Shown in pieces: positions 1-9,569 of a stretch of DNA of 64,000 nt. The first letter of the stretch is position 1; each line of letters starts with the position of its first letter. The notes under the pieces were generated by a model that did no database searches, was not told where the DNA came from, and saw nothing but the letters and a program-made list of their open reading frames with translations. A program made the position numbers and the translations under genes. Origin of the DNA: Actinomadura oligospora ATCC 43269 (GTDB taxonomy: Bacteria; Actinomycetota; Actinomycetes; Streptosporangiales; Streptosporangiaceae); the NCBI RefSeq assembly GCF_000518265.1, contig NZ_JADG01000004.1, positions 744,001 to 808,000 on the forward strand. The letters are read 5' to 3'.

Positions 1-86
1 GGGGCCGCCGACCGCAGCGCGCGGACGGCGCCGTTCACCGCCTCCCGCTCGCGTGGACTGCGGAGAACGTGCTCGGCGTGGGTCAC
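1..86 (-). CDS. Unknown protein, N-terminal fragment cut by window edge
   Basis: An open frame of 28 codons runs off the left edge of the window. It begins with GTG at 84-86, preceded 7 nt upstream by a full GGAGG Shine-Dalgarno sequence (94-98 on the complement), which is why I call it a real gene start. The visible residues begin V/M-T-H-A-E-H-V-L-R-S-P-R-E-R-E and are too few to assign a family. It is divergent from the gene at 356. What is seen is the start signal and the open frame; function is unknown. Confidence 0.5.
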   Translation of the reverse strand, partial: MTHAEHVLRSPREREAVNGAVRALRSAA

Positions 87-98
87 GGTGGAACCTCC

Positions 99-355
99 GG
101 ACATTACGGGAGCTGCGGGAACGGCGGAGCGAACCGGCGGCCCCGTGGCGTCCCGGGACTGGTGGCCGGGCCGTCCCGACGACGGTACCGACATCGCGGC
201 GCGGGCCACGCTCGGCCCGCCGTGGCGCGTCCAACCCGCTCCGTCCGGCGGCGGGGACACCTCGGACATCCCACCTTGATCATCGCGAAGGCCCTCCCGC
301 CCGGGCCCTTCACCGCCGGGCTCTCCCGGCCGCCGGGGGCGGATAGGGTCGCCGG
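99..355. other. Divergent intergenic region
   Basis: This spacer separates the minus-strand start at 86 from the plus-strand gene at 356 and should carry both promoters. I see no convincing gene, repeat or operator palindrome in it. Confidence 0.4.
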
Positions 356-1225
356 GTGGGATGGGTACGGGGGCTGGTGCCGGCGCGGGTGACGCTGCGC
401 GGTGACGAGGACGGCTGGGGTTACACGGTCGTCTCCGAGTGCGGACGGTCCGACGACGAGCGGCTGCCCGGGCCCGGCGCGCGCTGGCAGACCGGCGTCC
501 GCAGCGGGGACCGCGAGCCCCGGTGGTGGTCGCGGCACCTGGCCGAGGTCGCCGAGGGCCAGCGCGAGGCGGTCGGCCGGCGGCTCACCGACCGGACCTT
601 CGCCGAACTCGGCGTGGAGACCGAGATCTCCTGGTTCGCGGTGCGCGAGCCGTTCGAGTGGGAGGGCCTGGTCACGCTGCGCGACCCCGACCCGGCGCGG
701 TTCCCCGGCGAGGTCCCGCCGTTCGTGGTCACCTTCCAGCCCGGCCGCGGCGCCCTGCTCCCGGACGACCACCTGCTGTTCTCGACCGAGGCCGACGACG
801 CCTGGACGACCCTCGCCGCCGTCGCCGAGCGCTGCGGCGGCCCCGCGCCGCGCGAGCGTTTCCTGTGCGGCTGGGCCGGGCACCGCGCGATCCGGATCGG
901 CCGCGGCACGCTCGAGGTGTCCACCGACGTCGGCTCGGACGGCGTGGAGCGGCTCGGCCAGGTCTCCCTCTCCCGCCCGCCCGGGTGGGGCGGCAATCCC
1001 GAGCTGCGTCCCCGCCTGGACGGCATCGACCTGCTCGACGAGCCCGCCGCCGACGTCACCGGCCTGTTCCGCGAGCTCGGGCACGAGATCGCCGAGCACG
1101 GGCCGTCCGTCCTCGTGCCCGCGATGGGCCTCTATCTGAGCCGTCCGCACGGCGCGCCGGAGTCGTTCGCGTTCAGCGGCGCGTCCCTGAGCTTCCCCAC
1201 TGTCCTCAGGGGCGGACTCCGCTAG
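356..1225 (+). CDS. Hypothetical protein of 289 residues
   Basis: I do not recognise this family. The protein is soluble-looking: no signal peptide and no membrane segment, with many Trp, Pro and acidic residues. Recognisable local patterns are WWSRHLAEVAEGQREAVGRR near residue 58 and a Pro/Gly-rich stretch around residues 210-220. The annotated start is GTG at 356; an in-frame GTG at 377 is equally possible because neither has a clear Shine-Dalgarno sequence. GC-rich third positions support coding in this frame, and the overlapping frames are Arg/Ala/Pro-rich shadows. The gene stands alone between a divergent start and a leaderless secreted-protein gene. Confidence 0.7.
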   Translation: MGWVRGLVPARVTLRGDEDGWGYTVVSECGRSDDERLPGPGARWQTGVRSGDREPRWWSRHLAEVAEGQREAVGRRLTDRTFAELGVETEISWFAVREPFEWEGLVTLRDPDPARFPGEVPPFVVTFQPGRGALLPDDHLLFSTEADDAWTTLAAVAERCGGPAPRERFLCGWAGHRAIRIGRGTLEVSTDVGSDGVERLGQVSLSRPPGWGGNPELRPRLDGIDLLDEPAADVTGLFRELGHEIAEHGPSVLVPAMGLYLSRPHGAPESFAFSGASLSFPTVLRGGLR

Positions 1226-1335
1226 CCGGAGGGTGAGGCAAAGGTGTCCGGTTCGCCAGTTCCCCACAAAGCCGACACACACCGGGGATCTTCCTTTCAC
1301 CGGCCCGCAATCAGCCGCGCCTAGCTTCCGGGCTC

Positions 1336-2742
1336 ATGGACATTCGTCTGCGCCACCTCAGCCTCGGCCTCGCGGCCGGACTCGCCGCCGTCCCCCTCGT
1401 CGCCACTCCCCCCGCGTCCGCCGCGTCCGGGCTGGTCGTGGAACGGTCCGGCCCGGCCCGCTCGGTCTCGTTCACCGCCGCCCGCGACGGCGAGGCGGTG
1501 ATCGGCTTCACCGTCGCGGCGCCCGGCGTGTCCTGGGCGCGCAAGGGCGCGGAGGCCGCGCTGCTCGCGGTCTCGGTGGACGGACGCCACGTCACCGACC
1601 TGCTCGTCCCGTCGGCCGACCCGACGCCGCGCACGCTCGGCCTCGGCGGCGTCCGCCACGGACGGCACAAGGTCACCTTCCGCTGGGCCAAGGGCTCCGC
1701 GGACGCCGCGAAGCGCGTCGTGCTGTCCAAGCCGAAGGTGCGGCAGCCCAAGGACGACCAGCTCGTCCTGCGGCACGCGCCCGTCGTGGTGGGCCGCACG
1801 CTCGACACGGCCGGGAAGCCCGGCGGCGACCCGTACCAGAACGCCTACACCGACGCCCCGCTCATCGCCTGGCACGAGACGCTGCCCGCCGCGACGCCCG
1901 GCCACAAGGTCCTCGAGTACTCGGTGATCTGGAGCAACGAGGACGGCGGCACCGACACGCCCGCGCTGATGGCCCGCTGGGGCCGCACCACCGACATCGA
2001 GTGGGTGTACCGCGTCGAGGTGGACGCCGCCGGGAACCGCGTCCCGGGCACCGCCGTCTACCAGGCCCCCGAGCACCAGACCCTGAAGTTCACCGGGCGC
2101 TACGAGGACGACCACCCGGTCATGCAGACCTGCACGATGAACAACAACATGTGCGACACGGTCACCTCGGACGCCAGGCTCCGGTTCCTGCTGGACACGA
2201 GGGCGACGCGTCCGGCCGACCGCGCCCGCGAGTACCTCATGGACCAGAACCCCTGGACGTACCGGATCACCGCGCAGGAGATGGACCGCGAGGGCAAGAT
2301 CGAGAAGCCTTCGTCCCCGGACACCCAGGCGGTCGGCGACCTGCGCACGTACCTGTACCTGGAGTTCACCAAGACCACGGGCGCGGCCTCGGGCACCGGG
2401 TCGGCGCCGGGCGTCAGCCTCGGCGTCCGGCTGAAGAGCGACCCGTCCCGCCTCTACCGCTCGGACCACTCCGTGCCGTCGTGGTCGATCAGCCGGGACG
2501 GCTCGCCCGCCACGACCGTCGAACTCCCCGCCGGGACGACGCTCGCCGACGTCGCGTCCGTCGAGGCCGTCCGGCAGCCGACCGGCGCCGGCGACAACGG
2601 CGCGTCCGCGACCGTGACCTCGATCCGCCGTGGCTTCTTCCTCGACCAGAACTACCTGCCGCAGCAGAACTCCGGCATCAGCTGGATGGGCTCTGTGACG
2701 GTGTCGCCGTCCACCCCGTCGAGTGTCATCTGGCACTCCTGA
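1336..2742 (+). CDS. Secreted protein of unknown function (468 aa)
   Basis: The N-terminus has a classic Sec signal peptide: basic residues (R4, R6), a Leu/Ala-rich core at about residues 8-23, and an Ala-x-Ala-like cleavage region near residue 28-32. The mature part is about 435 residues rich in Thr, Asp, Pro and Val, and looks like a beta-rich exported domain; one CTMNNNMC segment near residue 262 could form a disulfide. I do not recognise the family. The ATG at 1336 has no Shine-Dalgarno sequence but lies 8 nt after TAGCTT (1322-1327), a good -10 box, so the transcript is probably leaderless. A perfect 16-bp hairpin follows the stop. Confidence 0.75.
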   Translation: MDIRLRHLSLGLAAGLAAVPLVATPPASAASGLVVERSGPARSVSFTAARDGEAVIGFTVAAPGVSWARKGAEAALLAVSVDGRHVTDLLVPSADPTPRTLGLGGVRHGRHKVTFRWAKGSADAAKRVVLSKPKVRQPKDDQLVLRHAPVVVGRTLDTAGKPGGDPYQNAYTDAPLIAWHETLPAATPGHKVLEYSVIWSNEDGGTDTPALMARWGRTTDIEWVYRVEVDAAGNRVPGTAVYQAPEHQTLKFTGRYEDDHPVMQTCTMNNNMCDTVTSDARLRFLLDTRATRPADRAREYLMDQNPWTYRITAQEMDREGKIEKPSSPDTQAVGDLRTYLYLEFTKTTGAASGTGSAPGVSLGVRLKSDPSRLYRSDHSVPSWSISRDGSPATTVELPAGTTLADVASVEAVRQPTGAGDNGASATVTSIRRGFFLDQNYLPQQNSGISWMGSVTVSPSTPSSVIWHS

Positions 2743-2749
2743 CCCCTCC

Positions 2750-2784
2750 GGGACGCCCCTGGGCAGCCTGCCCAGGGGCGTCCC
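2750..2784 (+). terminator. Hairpin terminator after secreted-protein gene
   Basis: Perfect 16-bp inverted repeat (2750-2765 with 2769-2784) and a 3-nt loop, starting 8 nt after the stop codon at 2742. There is no U tract, as is common for actinomycete terminators. Confidence 0.75.
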
Positions 2785-2930
2785 GTCATCGGGGGCGCGG
2801 ACGTGCGGAACCGCCGAGGTCGTGACCGGGTCGAGACGCTGAGGCCCGGAACCTCGGCGCCTTCGGCGGCGTCGTAAGGGTCGTACACTTCTCGCTCACC
2901 CTTCGCCGCACCCCGGAGAGGACGCACCGC

Positions 2931-3512
2931 ATGGCCTACGGGCCTCCTCCGCAACAACCCGGCGCCTGGCAGCAGCCGCAGAACCAGCAGTGGCAGCAGG
3001 GCGGACGGAACTGGCAGCAGCCGTCCCCGCAGAGCTGGCAGCAACCCCCGGCGGGACAGCCCGCCGCACAGGGCTGGCAGCAGCCGCCCGCCGGAGCCGT
3101 CCAGGGCGGCCCGCAGGGCGGCTGGCAGGCCGCGCCGCCCGCCGCGCTTCCCGCCGCGGCGCCCGAGCCCGAGCACTACGGCGAGATCGGCTACGACGAG
3201 ATGACGTGGGCGCTGATGGCCTACATCGGACAGTTCCTCGTCGCCGTGATCGCGCCGGCCGTCGTCTACCTCGGCAGGGCCCGGCACCCGTTCGTCCGGC
3301 GGCACGCCGCGCAGGGCCTCAACATGGGCATCGCGGGCGCCGCGGTGTGGGCCGTCGGCGGCCTGGTCTCCCTGGCCCTCCCGGCGATCCTGTGGCTGCT
3401 GGTGCTGTTCTCGGCCGTCATCATGGGCTTCCTGGTCTACGCGGCCCGCGCCGCCAACCGGGGCGAGTTCCGCCGGGTGCCGGCGTTCATCGCCTGGCCG
3501 CTGATCAAGTAA
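2931..3512 (+). CDS. DUF4870-type membrane protein with Gln/Trp/Pro-rich N-terminus
   Basis: Residues 1-80 are disordered and rich in Gln, Pro, Gly and Trp with a repeated WQQP-like unit. The C-terminal half has the DUF4870 pattern: a conserved segment with a helix at about 95-115 (MAYIGQFLVAVIAPAVVYLG), the motif HPFVRRHAAQGLN, then two more membrane helices ending near the C-terminus. This layout (Q/P-rich tail plus three helices) is typical of small actinomycete membrane proteins of unknown function. A GGAGAGGA Shine-Dalgarno sequence lies about 10 nt before the ATG. The gene converges on the Uma2 gene with a 7-nt gap. Confidence 0.8.
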   Translation: MAYGPPPQQPGAWQQPQNQQWQQGGRNWQQPSPQSWQQPPAGQPAAQGWQQPPAGAVQGGPQGGWQAAPPAALPAAAPEPEHYGEIGYDEMTWALMAYIGQFLVAVIAPAVVYLGRARHPFVRRHAAQGLNMGIAGAAVWAVGGLVSLALPAILWLLVLFSAVIMGFLVYAARAANRGEFRRVPAFIAWPLIK

Positions 3513-3519
3513 CCGCCGT

Positions 3520-4335
3520 TCAGGCCGCCTCCTCCGCGTCCCCGGGCCCGGTGTCCGGGTCCGGGTCCGGATCCCGCTCGGGCCCGGGCAGGACGGTCAT
3601 CGTCCCGGGCTCACCGGGCTCCTGGTCCAGCCGGACGACGCGTCCCGGGTAGGCGCGCCGGGCGATCTCGACGTCCCGGTCGTCCCACTCCCCGTAGAAG
3701 ACCGGGCAGCCGTCCCACAGCTCGACCTTCTCCGCGCCGGTCGGCCACCGGTGGCCGAACGCGTCGATGAGGATCGGGTCCTCGCCGTGCGGCAGGTCGG
3801 GCCCGACGCGGCGGGCGATGGGGTCGTCGGTCATGGAGGCCGGGTCGGGCACGGCGGGGCTCCTTCGGGGGGCGGTGCGGCGGGGCTGCCGGTCGAAGAT
3901 CTGGTCGGGGGCCAGCTCGATGTCGAACGGGACGGTCAGCTTGGCGGAGCGTCCCCAGGTGACGAGCGCGCGCTCGGCGTACCGGCCCGTGTCGTCCAGC
4001 TCGAAGACCTGGAAACCGGGCTCGTCGCCGCGCAGGTCGACGATCCAGTAGGCGTCGACGCCGGCGCGCTCGAGCAGGGCGCGCCTCGGCCCGAGGTCGG
4101 CCGCCCGGGACGCGGCGGAGACGACCTCGACGGCCAGCAGCGGCGCGCCCCGGATGAAGCACCGGTCGTCCCCGGCCTGCTCCTTGCGGAAGACCATGAG
4201 GTCGCAGCGCAGCCAGGTGTCGTCGGTCAGGCGGGCGCCGCAACCGGTCAGGGTCTCCTGGCCGCCGTGCTGGGCGAGGCCGACCGGAATGACCAGATCG
4301 GACACCAGGACCTGGTGCAGGAGGGTGTGTGTCAC
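3520..4335 (-). CDS. Uma2 family (DUF820) PD-(D/E)XK nuclease-like protein
   Basis: Residues 35-135 carry the Uma2 fold signature: WLRCDLMVF (candidate catalytic Asp), PLLAVEVVSAASRAADLG (the Glu of the E-x-x motif), then RALLERAGVDAYWIVD. Family members are restriction-endonuclease-like proteins, abundant in actinomycetes and cyanobacteria and mostly without known substrate. The C-terminal ~110 residues are an extension with a short Asp/Pro-rich tail. The start chosen is GTG at 4335; no strong ribosome site is visible, so the N-terminus is uncertain. It stands alone upstream of the lepA terminator region. Confidence 0.8.
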   Translation of the reverse strand: MTHTLLHQVLVSDLVIPVGLAQHGGQETLTGCGARLTDDTWLRCDLMVFRKEQAGDDRCFIRGAPLLAVEVVSAASRAADLGPRRALLERAGVDAYWIVDLRGDEPGFQVFELDDTGRYAERALVTWGRSAKLTVPFDIELAPDQIFDRQPRRTAPRRSPAVPDPASMTDDPIARRVGPDLPHGEDPILIDAFGHRWPTGAEKVELWDGCPVFYGEWDDRDVEIARRAYPGRVVRLDQEPGEPGTMTVLPGPERDPDPDPDTGPGDAEEAA

Positions 4336-4482
4336 GACGGACAGTGTTGCCCTCGCGGCGTGGCGTCACCACCGCTTTGGACAAAGCCGCATGGCCTGCG
4401 GGAAAGGTCCACCGGCCCGGGCGGACATGTCCGGTCTGATGGGGAACCGGGCCGGAGCTCGAAGGGCCTCCGACAAGGCGAG

Positions 4483-4509
4483 AGCGGCCCCGCGTCGAGC
4501 AGGGCCGCT
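4483..4509 (-). terminator. Hairpin downstream of lepA
   Basis: AGCGGCCC (4483-4490) pairs with GGGCCGCT (4502-4509) across an 11-nt loop, 24 nt after the lepA stop. It is a plausible terminator for lepA. Confidence 0.55.
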
Positions 4510-4532
4510 CCCTCAAGGTCGGTGCCGGAGGG

Positions 4533-6386
<1,854 letters not shown>

Positions 6387-6578
6387 CGGGATCCGTTCGC
6401 AAACTCACTGGTGGACAGGACATGGCAGACTTCCTCTACCGTCCTCCATGGTCCCATGTCCAGGGGGATGCTCGGTGCACCGCCCCGGAGCCCTGGTCCC
6501 GCCTCGATTCCGGGCTCCGTCCGGGGCCCTGAAGGCCCGGTGCGACCGCCCCGAAGCCCCCGTTCGACCGGCCGGGTT

Positions 6579-6606
6579 TTGGGTGGAGGCGGCGGATTGG
6601 TAAGCT
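6579..6606 (+). promoter_or_regulatory. Candidate rpsT promoter
   Basis: TTGGGT (6579-6584), a 16-nt spacer and TAAGCT (6601-6606) resemble a housekeeping sigma promoter. It would give an approximately 125-nt leader for rpsT. This is weak evidence based on spacing and base match only. Confidence 0.35.
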
Positions 6607-6736
6607 GTGCGACTGCGTGTGGCGTAGCGTCGTGCCGAGGGGCACCCTCCGCCCCGTTCAACCTTCGTACAATCCCGGGCGCGCGGCCGTCGCACGCCGG
6701 GAACCAGGATCGCAACCAAGGCTGAGGCACTACGAC

Positions 6737-7003
6737 GTGGCTAACATCAAGTCCCAGATCAAGCGGAACAAGCAGAACGAGAAGGCTCGCCTGCGGAACA
6801 AGGCCGTCAAGTCGGAGCTGAAGACGGCGATCCGCAAGTTCAACGAGGCCGCCGAGGCCGGCAACGCCGAGACCGCGATCGCCGCCCAGCGCGCCGCCGC
6901 CCGCAAGCTCGACAAGGCCGTCAGCAAGGGCGTCATCCACAAGAACCAGGCCGCCAACCGCAAGTCGGCCATCGCCAAGCGCGCCGCCGAGCTGGCCAAG
7001 TAA
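6737..7003 (+). CDS. rpsT: 30S ribosomal protein S20
   Basis: An 88-residue basic protein with the S20 signature: N-terminal [21 protein letters not shown], then a long helical segment and the C-terminal motif [20 protein letters not shown]20 binds 16S rRNA early in 30S assembly. The start is GTG at 6737, because the conserved Ala-Asn-Ile N-terminus follows directly; the open frame upstream to 6617 is not conserved S20. A strong hairpin follows 20 nt after the stop. Confidence 0.96.
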   Translation: MANIKSQIKRNKQNEKARLRNKAVKSELKTAIRKFNEAAEAGNAETAIAAQRAAARKLDKAVSKGVIHKNQAANRKSAIAKRAAELAK

Positions 7004-7023
7004 GGCCGCCTTCCAGGCTTTCA

Positions 7024-7066
7024 CGACGAGGCCGTCGTCCCTGTGGCTGGGACGACGGCCTCGTCG
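7024..7066 (+). terminator. rpsT terminator
   Basis: A perfect 18-bp stem (7024-7041 with 7049-7066) and 7-nt loop lie 20 nt after rpsT. The downstream bases TTGTGCTCG are only slightly T-rich. Confidence 0.85.
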
Positions 7067-7095
7067 TTGTGCTCGTGGACGGCCCGCCCTGGCGC

Positions 7096-7215
7096 GGGCC
7101 GCCTTCCAGCGGGCCGCCTTCCAGCGGGCCGCCTTCCAGCGGGCCGCCTTCCAGCGGGCCGCCTTCCAGCGGGCCGCCTTCCAGCGGGCCGCCTTCCAGC
7201 GGGCCGCCTTCGAGC
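7096..7215. repeat. 15-bp tandem array, 8 units
   Basis: Seven perfect copies of GGGCCGCCTTCCAGC and one variant (7201-7215, one base changed) stand head to tail between the rpsT terminator and kptA. A copy of the core GGCCGCCTTCCAG also lies at 7004-7016, directly after the rpsT stop, so the unit may have been seeded from there. The period is a multiple of three, so both strands stay open across it, but this is no evidence of coding: the kptA homology begins at 7241. Confidence 0.9.
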
Positions 7216-7240
7216 GAAGGCCCCGGATAGCGTGGTGGGC

Positions 7241-7777
7241 ATGGACGAACGCCGCCTGGTGAAGATCTCGAAGTATCTCGCCAAGCACCTGCGGCACCGT
7301 CCGGAACGGATCGGGTTGACGCTGACCGCGGACGGCTGGGCCGACGTGGACGACCTGCTCGCAGCCGCCCGGCGGCACGGCTTCCCGATCACCCGCGCCG
7401 AGCTGGAACACGTCGTCGCGGCCAACGACAAGCGGCGCTACGCCTACGACGGCCGCCGCATCCGCGCCAGCCAGGGGCATTCGGTCCCGGTGGAGCTGGG
7501 ACTGCCGAGCGTCCCGCCGCCTCCCGTCCTGTTCCACGGGACGGTCCGGGCGGCCCTGGACACGATCATGGCCGAGGGCCTGCTGCCGATGCGGCGGCAC
7601 GCCGTCCACCTGTCCCCCGACCGCGCCACCGCCGAACGCGTCGGCGGACGCCGCGGCGTCCCGGTCGTCCTGACCGTGGCGGCGGGCGAGATGGCCGCGG
7701 ACGGCCACGAGTTCCACCTGAGCGAGAACGGCGTCTGGCTCGTCGCCCACGTCCCGCCGCGCTACCTGACGATCTAG
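7241..7777 (+). CDS. kptA: RNA 2'-phosphotransferase KptA/Tpt1
   Basis: A 178-residue Tpt1 protein. In yeast this family removes the 2'-phosphate left by tRNA splicing, using NAD+; bacterial members have the same activity in vitro but no settled natural substrate. Visible hallmarks are the N-terminal ISKYLAKHLRHRPE segment with the catalytic Arg-His, the GWADVDDLL winged-helix motif, FHGT near residue 92, HLSPDRATAERVGGRRG, and the C-terminal ENGVWLVAHVPPRYL. The start is ATG at 7241; in-frame GTG codons at 7232 and 7235 are possible. The open frame upstream is only the 15-bp array. It overlaps the convergent HAD gene by 4 bp. Confidence 0.92.
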   Translation: MDERRLVKISKYLAKHLRHRPERIGLTLTADGWADVDDLLAAARRHGFPITRAELEHVVAANDKRRYAYDGRRIRASQGHSVPVELGLPSVPPPPVLFHGTVRAALDTIMAEGLLPMRRHAVHLSPDRATAERVGGRRGVPVVLTVAAGEMAADGHEFHLSENGVWLVAHVPPRYLTI

Positions 7778-8268
7778 GGCAGATCGGCGCGGATCATCGC
7801 GACCGCTTCCGGCCAGGTCAGCGGGTTGGGCAGCCGCTCGGGGACGGGTCCGTCCTGCGGTCCGAACAGGTACCGGCGCCGCACGACCCCGTCCAGCGCG
7901 CGATGCACGTCGATCCGGTCGTCGATCATGTGGGTGATGCCGAGCCGGGCGCAGTGATCGGCCTTCTGCGCCCGCTTGCGGCAGAACCGGACGTTGCGCC
8001 GCGGCAGCCCTGTCCGTCCGGCGACGTCGTGGTGGTCCAGCCACGCGAGGGTCTTCCGCTGGACGCGTTCACCGCACTTGGAGATGATCCACACCCGTCC
8101 GCCGAACAGCCCGACCAGCTCTTCGAGGGCCTCGAACGCGCCCCCGGTGGCCGGGGAGGCGAGGGCGTCGCGCATCGTCCCGCCGAGAAAAGCCGTGTCC
8201 GCGTTCCCCGGTGACAGTGGGCCGCCCTGAATGACGCGTCCGAAATCGACGCCGAGCCTGGGTTCCAT
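7774..8268 (-). CDS. HAD-like hydrolase
   Basis: A 164-residue protein with a reduced HAD fold: motif I-like LGVDFGRVIQGG at the N-terminus (second Asp replaced, Asp-x-Gly), motif II-like VWIISKCG, motif III Lys in RKRAQKADHC, and motif IV IDDRIDVHRAL. The motif I change resembles non-phosphatase or nucleotidase-type HAD members, so activity is uncertain. ATG at 8268 is preferred because the conserved fold begins there; an upstream start at 8322 would run into the LysR promoter. The gene is divergent from the LysR regulator, its possible controller. Confidence 0.72.
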   Translation of the reverse strand: MEPRLGVDFGRVIQGGPLSPGNADTAFLGGTMRDALASPATGGAFEALEELVGLFGGRVWIISKCGERVQRKTLAWLDHHDVAGRTGLPRRNVRFCRKRAQKADHCARLGITHMIDDRIDVHRALDGVVRRRYLFGPQDGPVPERLPNPLTWPEAVAMIRADLP

Positions 8269-8301
8269 GCGTCCAGCGTCCCGACCGCAGAACTCGAGCA
8301 G

Positions 8302-8330
8302 AACTATCTCTTGAGCGGACATCTATAGTT
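8302..8330. promoter_or_regulatory. Candidate LysR operator and lysR -10 box
   Basis: AACTAT (8302-8307) and ATAGTT (8325-8330) form an inverted repeat with a 17-nt spacer between the divergent HAD and LysR genes. TATAGT (8324-8329) is a good -10 box and lies 8 nt before the lysR ATG, so the lysR mRNA is probably leaderless and autoregulated. Confidence 0.5.
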
Positions 8331-8337
8331 TGTGCCT

Positions 8338-9195
8338 ATGGAACGGCTGTCGACGGACGCGCTCGCCTCCTTCGCCGTGTTCGCCGCCCACCTCAACTTC
8401 ACGCGCGCCGCCGAGGACCTGCACATCTCGCAGCCCGCCCTGCACACCAAGATCCGCAAGCTCGCGGACGACCTGGGCCGCCCCCTCTACCTCCGCCGGG
8501 GCCGAACCCTCGTCCTCACCCCGGACGGCGAGCGCGTCGCCCGCTTCGCCCGCGAGATGGACGACCGGATGTCCGCCTTCCTGTCCGACCTCAACGGGAC
8601 GTCCCGGACCCGGGTCCCCGTCCTGGCGGCGGGCGAGGGCGCCTACCTGTACCTGCTCGGCCCCGCCGTCCGCCGCCTCCACGCCGACACCGGCGTCCGC
8701 CTCGTCAACGGCGACCGCTCCCGCGTCCTCACCGCCGTCCGGAGCGGCGCCGCGGACGTCGGAGTCGCCGTCCTGGACGTCCTGCCCGACGACCTCGTCG
8801 CGACGCCCCTGGCGACGTTCCCGCAGGTCCTCTCGATGCCGGCCGTCCACCCACTGGCGTCACGTCCCTCCGTCACCCTGGCCGACCTCGCCGGAACGTC
8901 CCTGATCGTCCCGCCGTCGCACGGCCCCCACCGCGCCTCCCTGGAACGCGCCCTCCGAGCCGCCGACGTCCCCTGGACCGTCGCGGTCGAGGCGTCCGGC
9001 TGGCCCCTGATCCTCCACCTCGTCACCCTCGGCGCCGGCCTGGCCGTCGTGAACGGCTGCGTCCCCGCGCCGCCCGGCCTCGTCCACCTCGAGATCACCG
9101 ACCTCCCACCCGTCCCGTACCACACCGTCCACCATCCCGACCGCACCCCCGACCCCACCGTGACCACCCTGCTGACCGCCCTCCACACCCCCTGA
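8338..9195 (+). CDS. LysR family transcriptional regulator
   Basis: A 285-residue LysR protein. The winged HTH occupies residues 1-65 with the family signature FAVFAAHLNFTRAAEDLHISQPALHTKIRKLADDLG, then a linker helix and a substrate-binding effector domain (residues about 90-285; for example LPDDLVATPLATFP and GAGLAVVNGCV). ATG at 8338 is chosen over GTG at 8332 because of the leaderless -10 spacing. Effector is unknown; the divergent HAD hydrolase is the first candidate target. Confidence 0.9.
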   Translation: MERLSTDALASFAVFAAHLNFTRAAEDLHISQPALHTKIRKLADDLGRPLYLRRGRTLVLTPDGERVARFAREMDDRMSAFLSDLNGTSRTRVPVLAAGEGAYLYLLGPAVRRLHADTGVRLVNGDRSRVLTAVRSGAADVGVAVLDVLPDDLVATPLATFPQVLSMPAVHPLASRPSVTLADLAGTSLIVPPSHGPHRASLERALRAADVPWTVAVEASGWPLILHLVTLGAGLAVVNGCVPAPPGLVHLEITDLPPVPYHTVHHPDRTPDPTVTTLLTALHTP

Positions 9196-9569
9196 GGCAC
9201 CTCCCCACCGCCAACAGTCAGCGCCAGAGACCACCCTCGCGGACGGCGGCGAACACCGCGCCGGGGAGCTCTGCGTGCGGGTCGCAGCAGGGTGGCGGGC
9301 CGAGAAGACGGGGTCGTCTGGTTGGCCGGTCGGCGTCCCGGCTTCGAGAACAAGGACCACCGCCACGCCGAGGACCGGAACACGCCGAACCGGGGGTGAC
9401 CGTGTCGTTGGGCCTGCACGCGGAGCTCACTGGCGTGGTGTGAGCCCATCCCGTTCATCTGCATTGCGGGACGTTCAGCGGCATGTTCCGTGCCTGCGCG
9501 AACCGTGGCGGTGGGATGGTGTCGGGCCGTTGGGTCGGGGTGGAGGGAGGGGTGTGGCATTGTTGGGGG
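9196..9569. other. Intergenic region before holA
   Basis: No gene with supporting homology or a ribosome site is visible in these 374 bases. The open frames seen here are short and lack recognisable domains. The holA promoter must lie here, but I cannot place it. Confidence 0.4.

Noticed and set aside
7096..7215. CRISPR array
   Set aside because: The units are contiguous 15-bp copies with no spacers; the same holds for the arrays at 14873 and 55330. No cas genes are present.
7043..7240. N-terminal extension of KptA with AGRLP repeats
   Set aside because: It begins inside the rpsT terminator and consists only of the 15-bp array; conserved KptA sequence starts at 7241.
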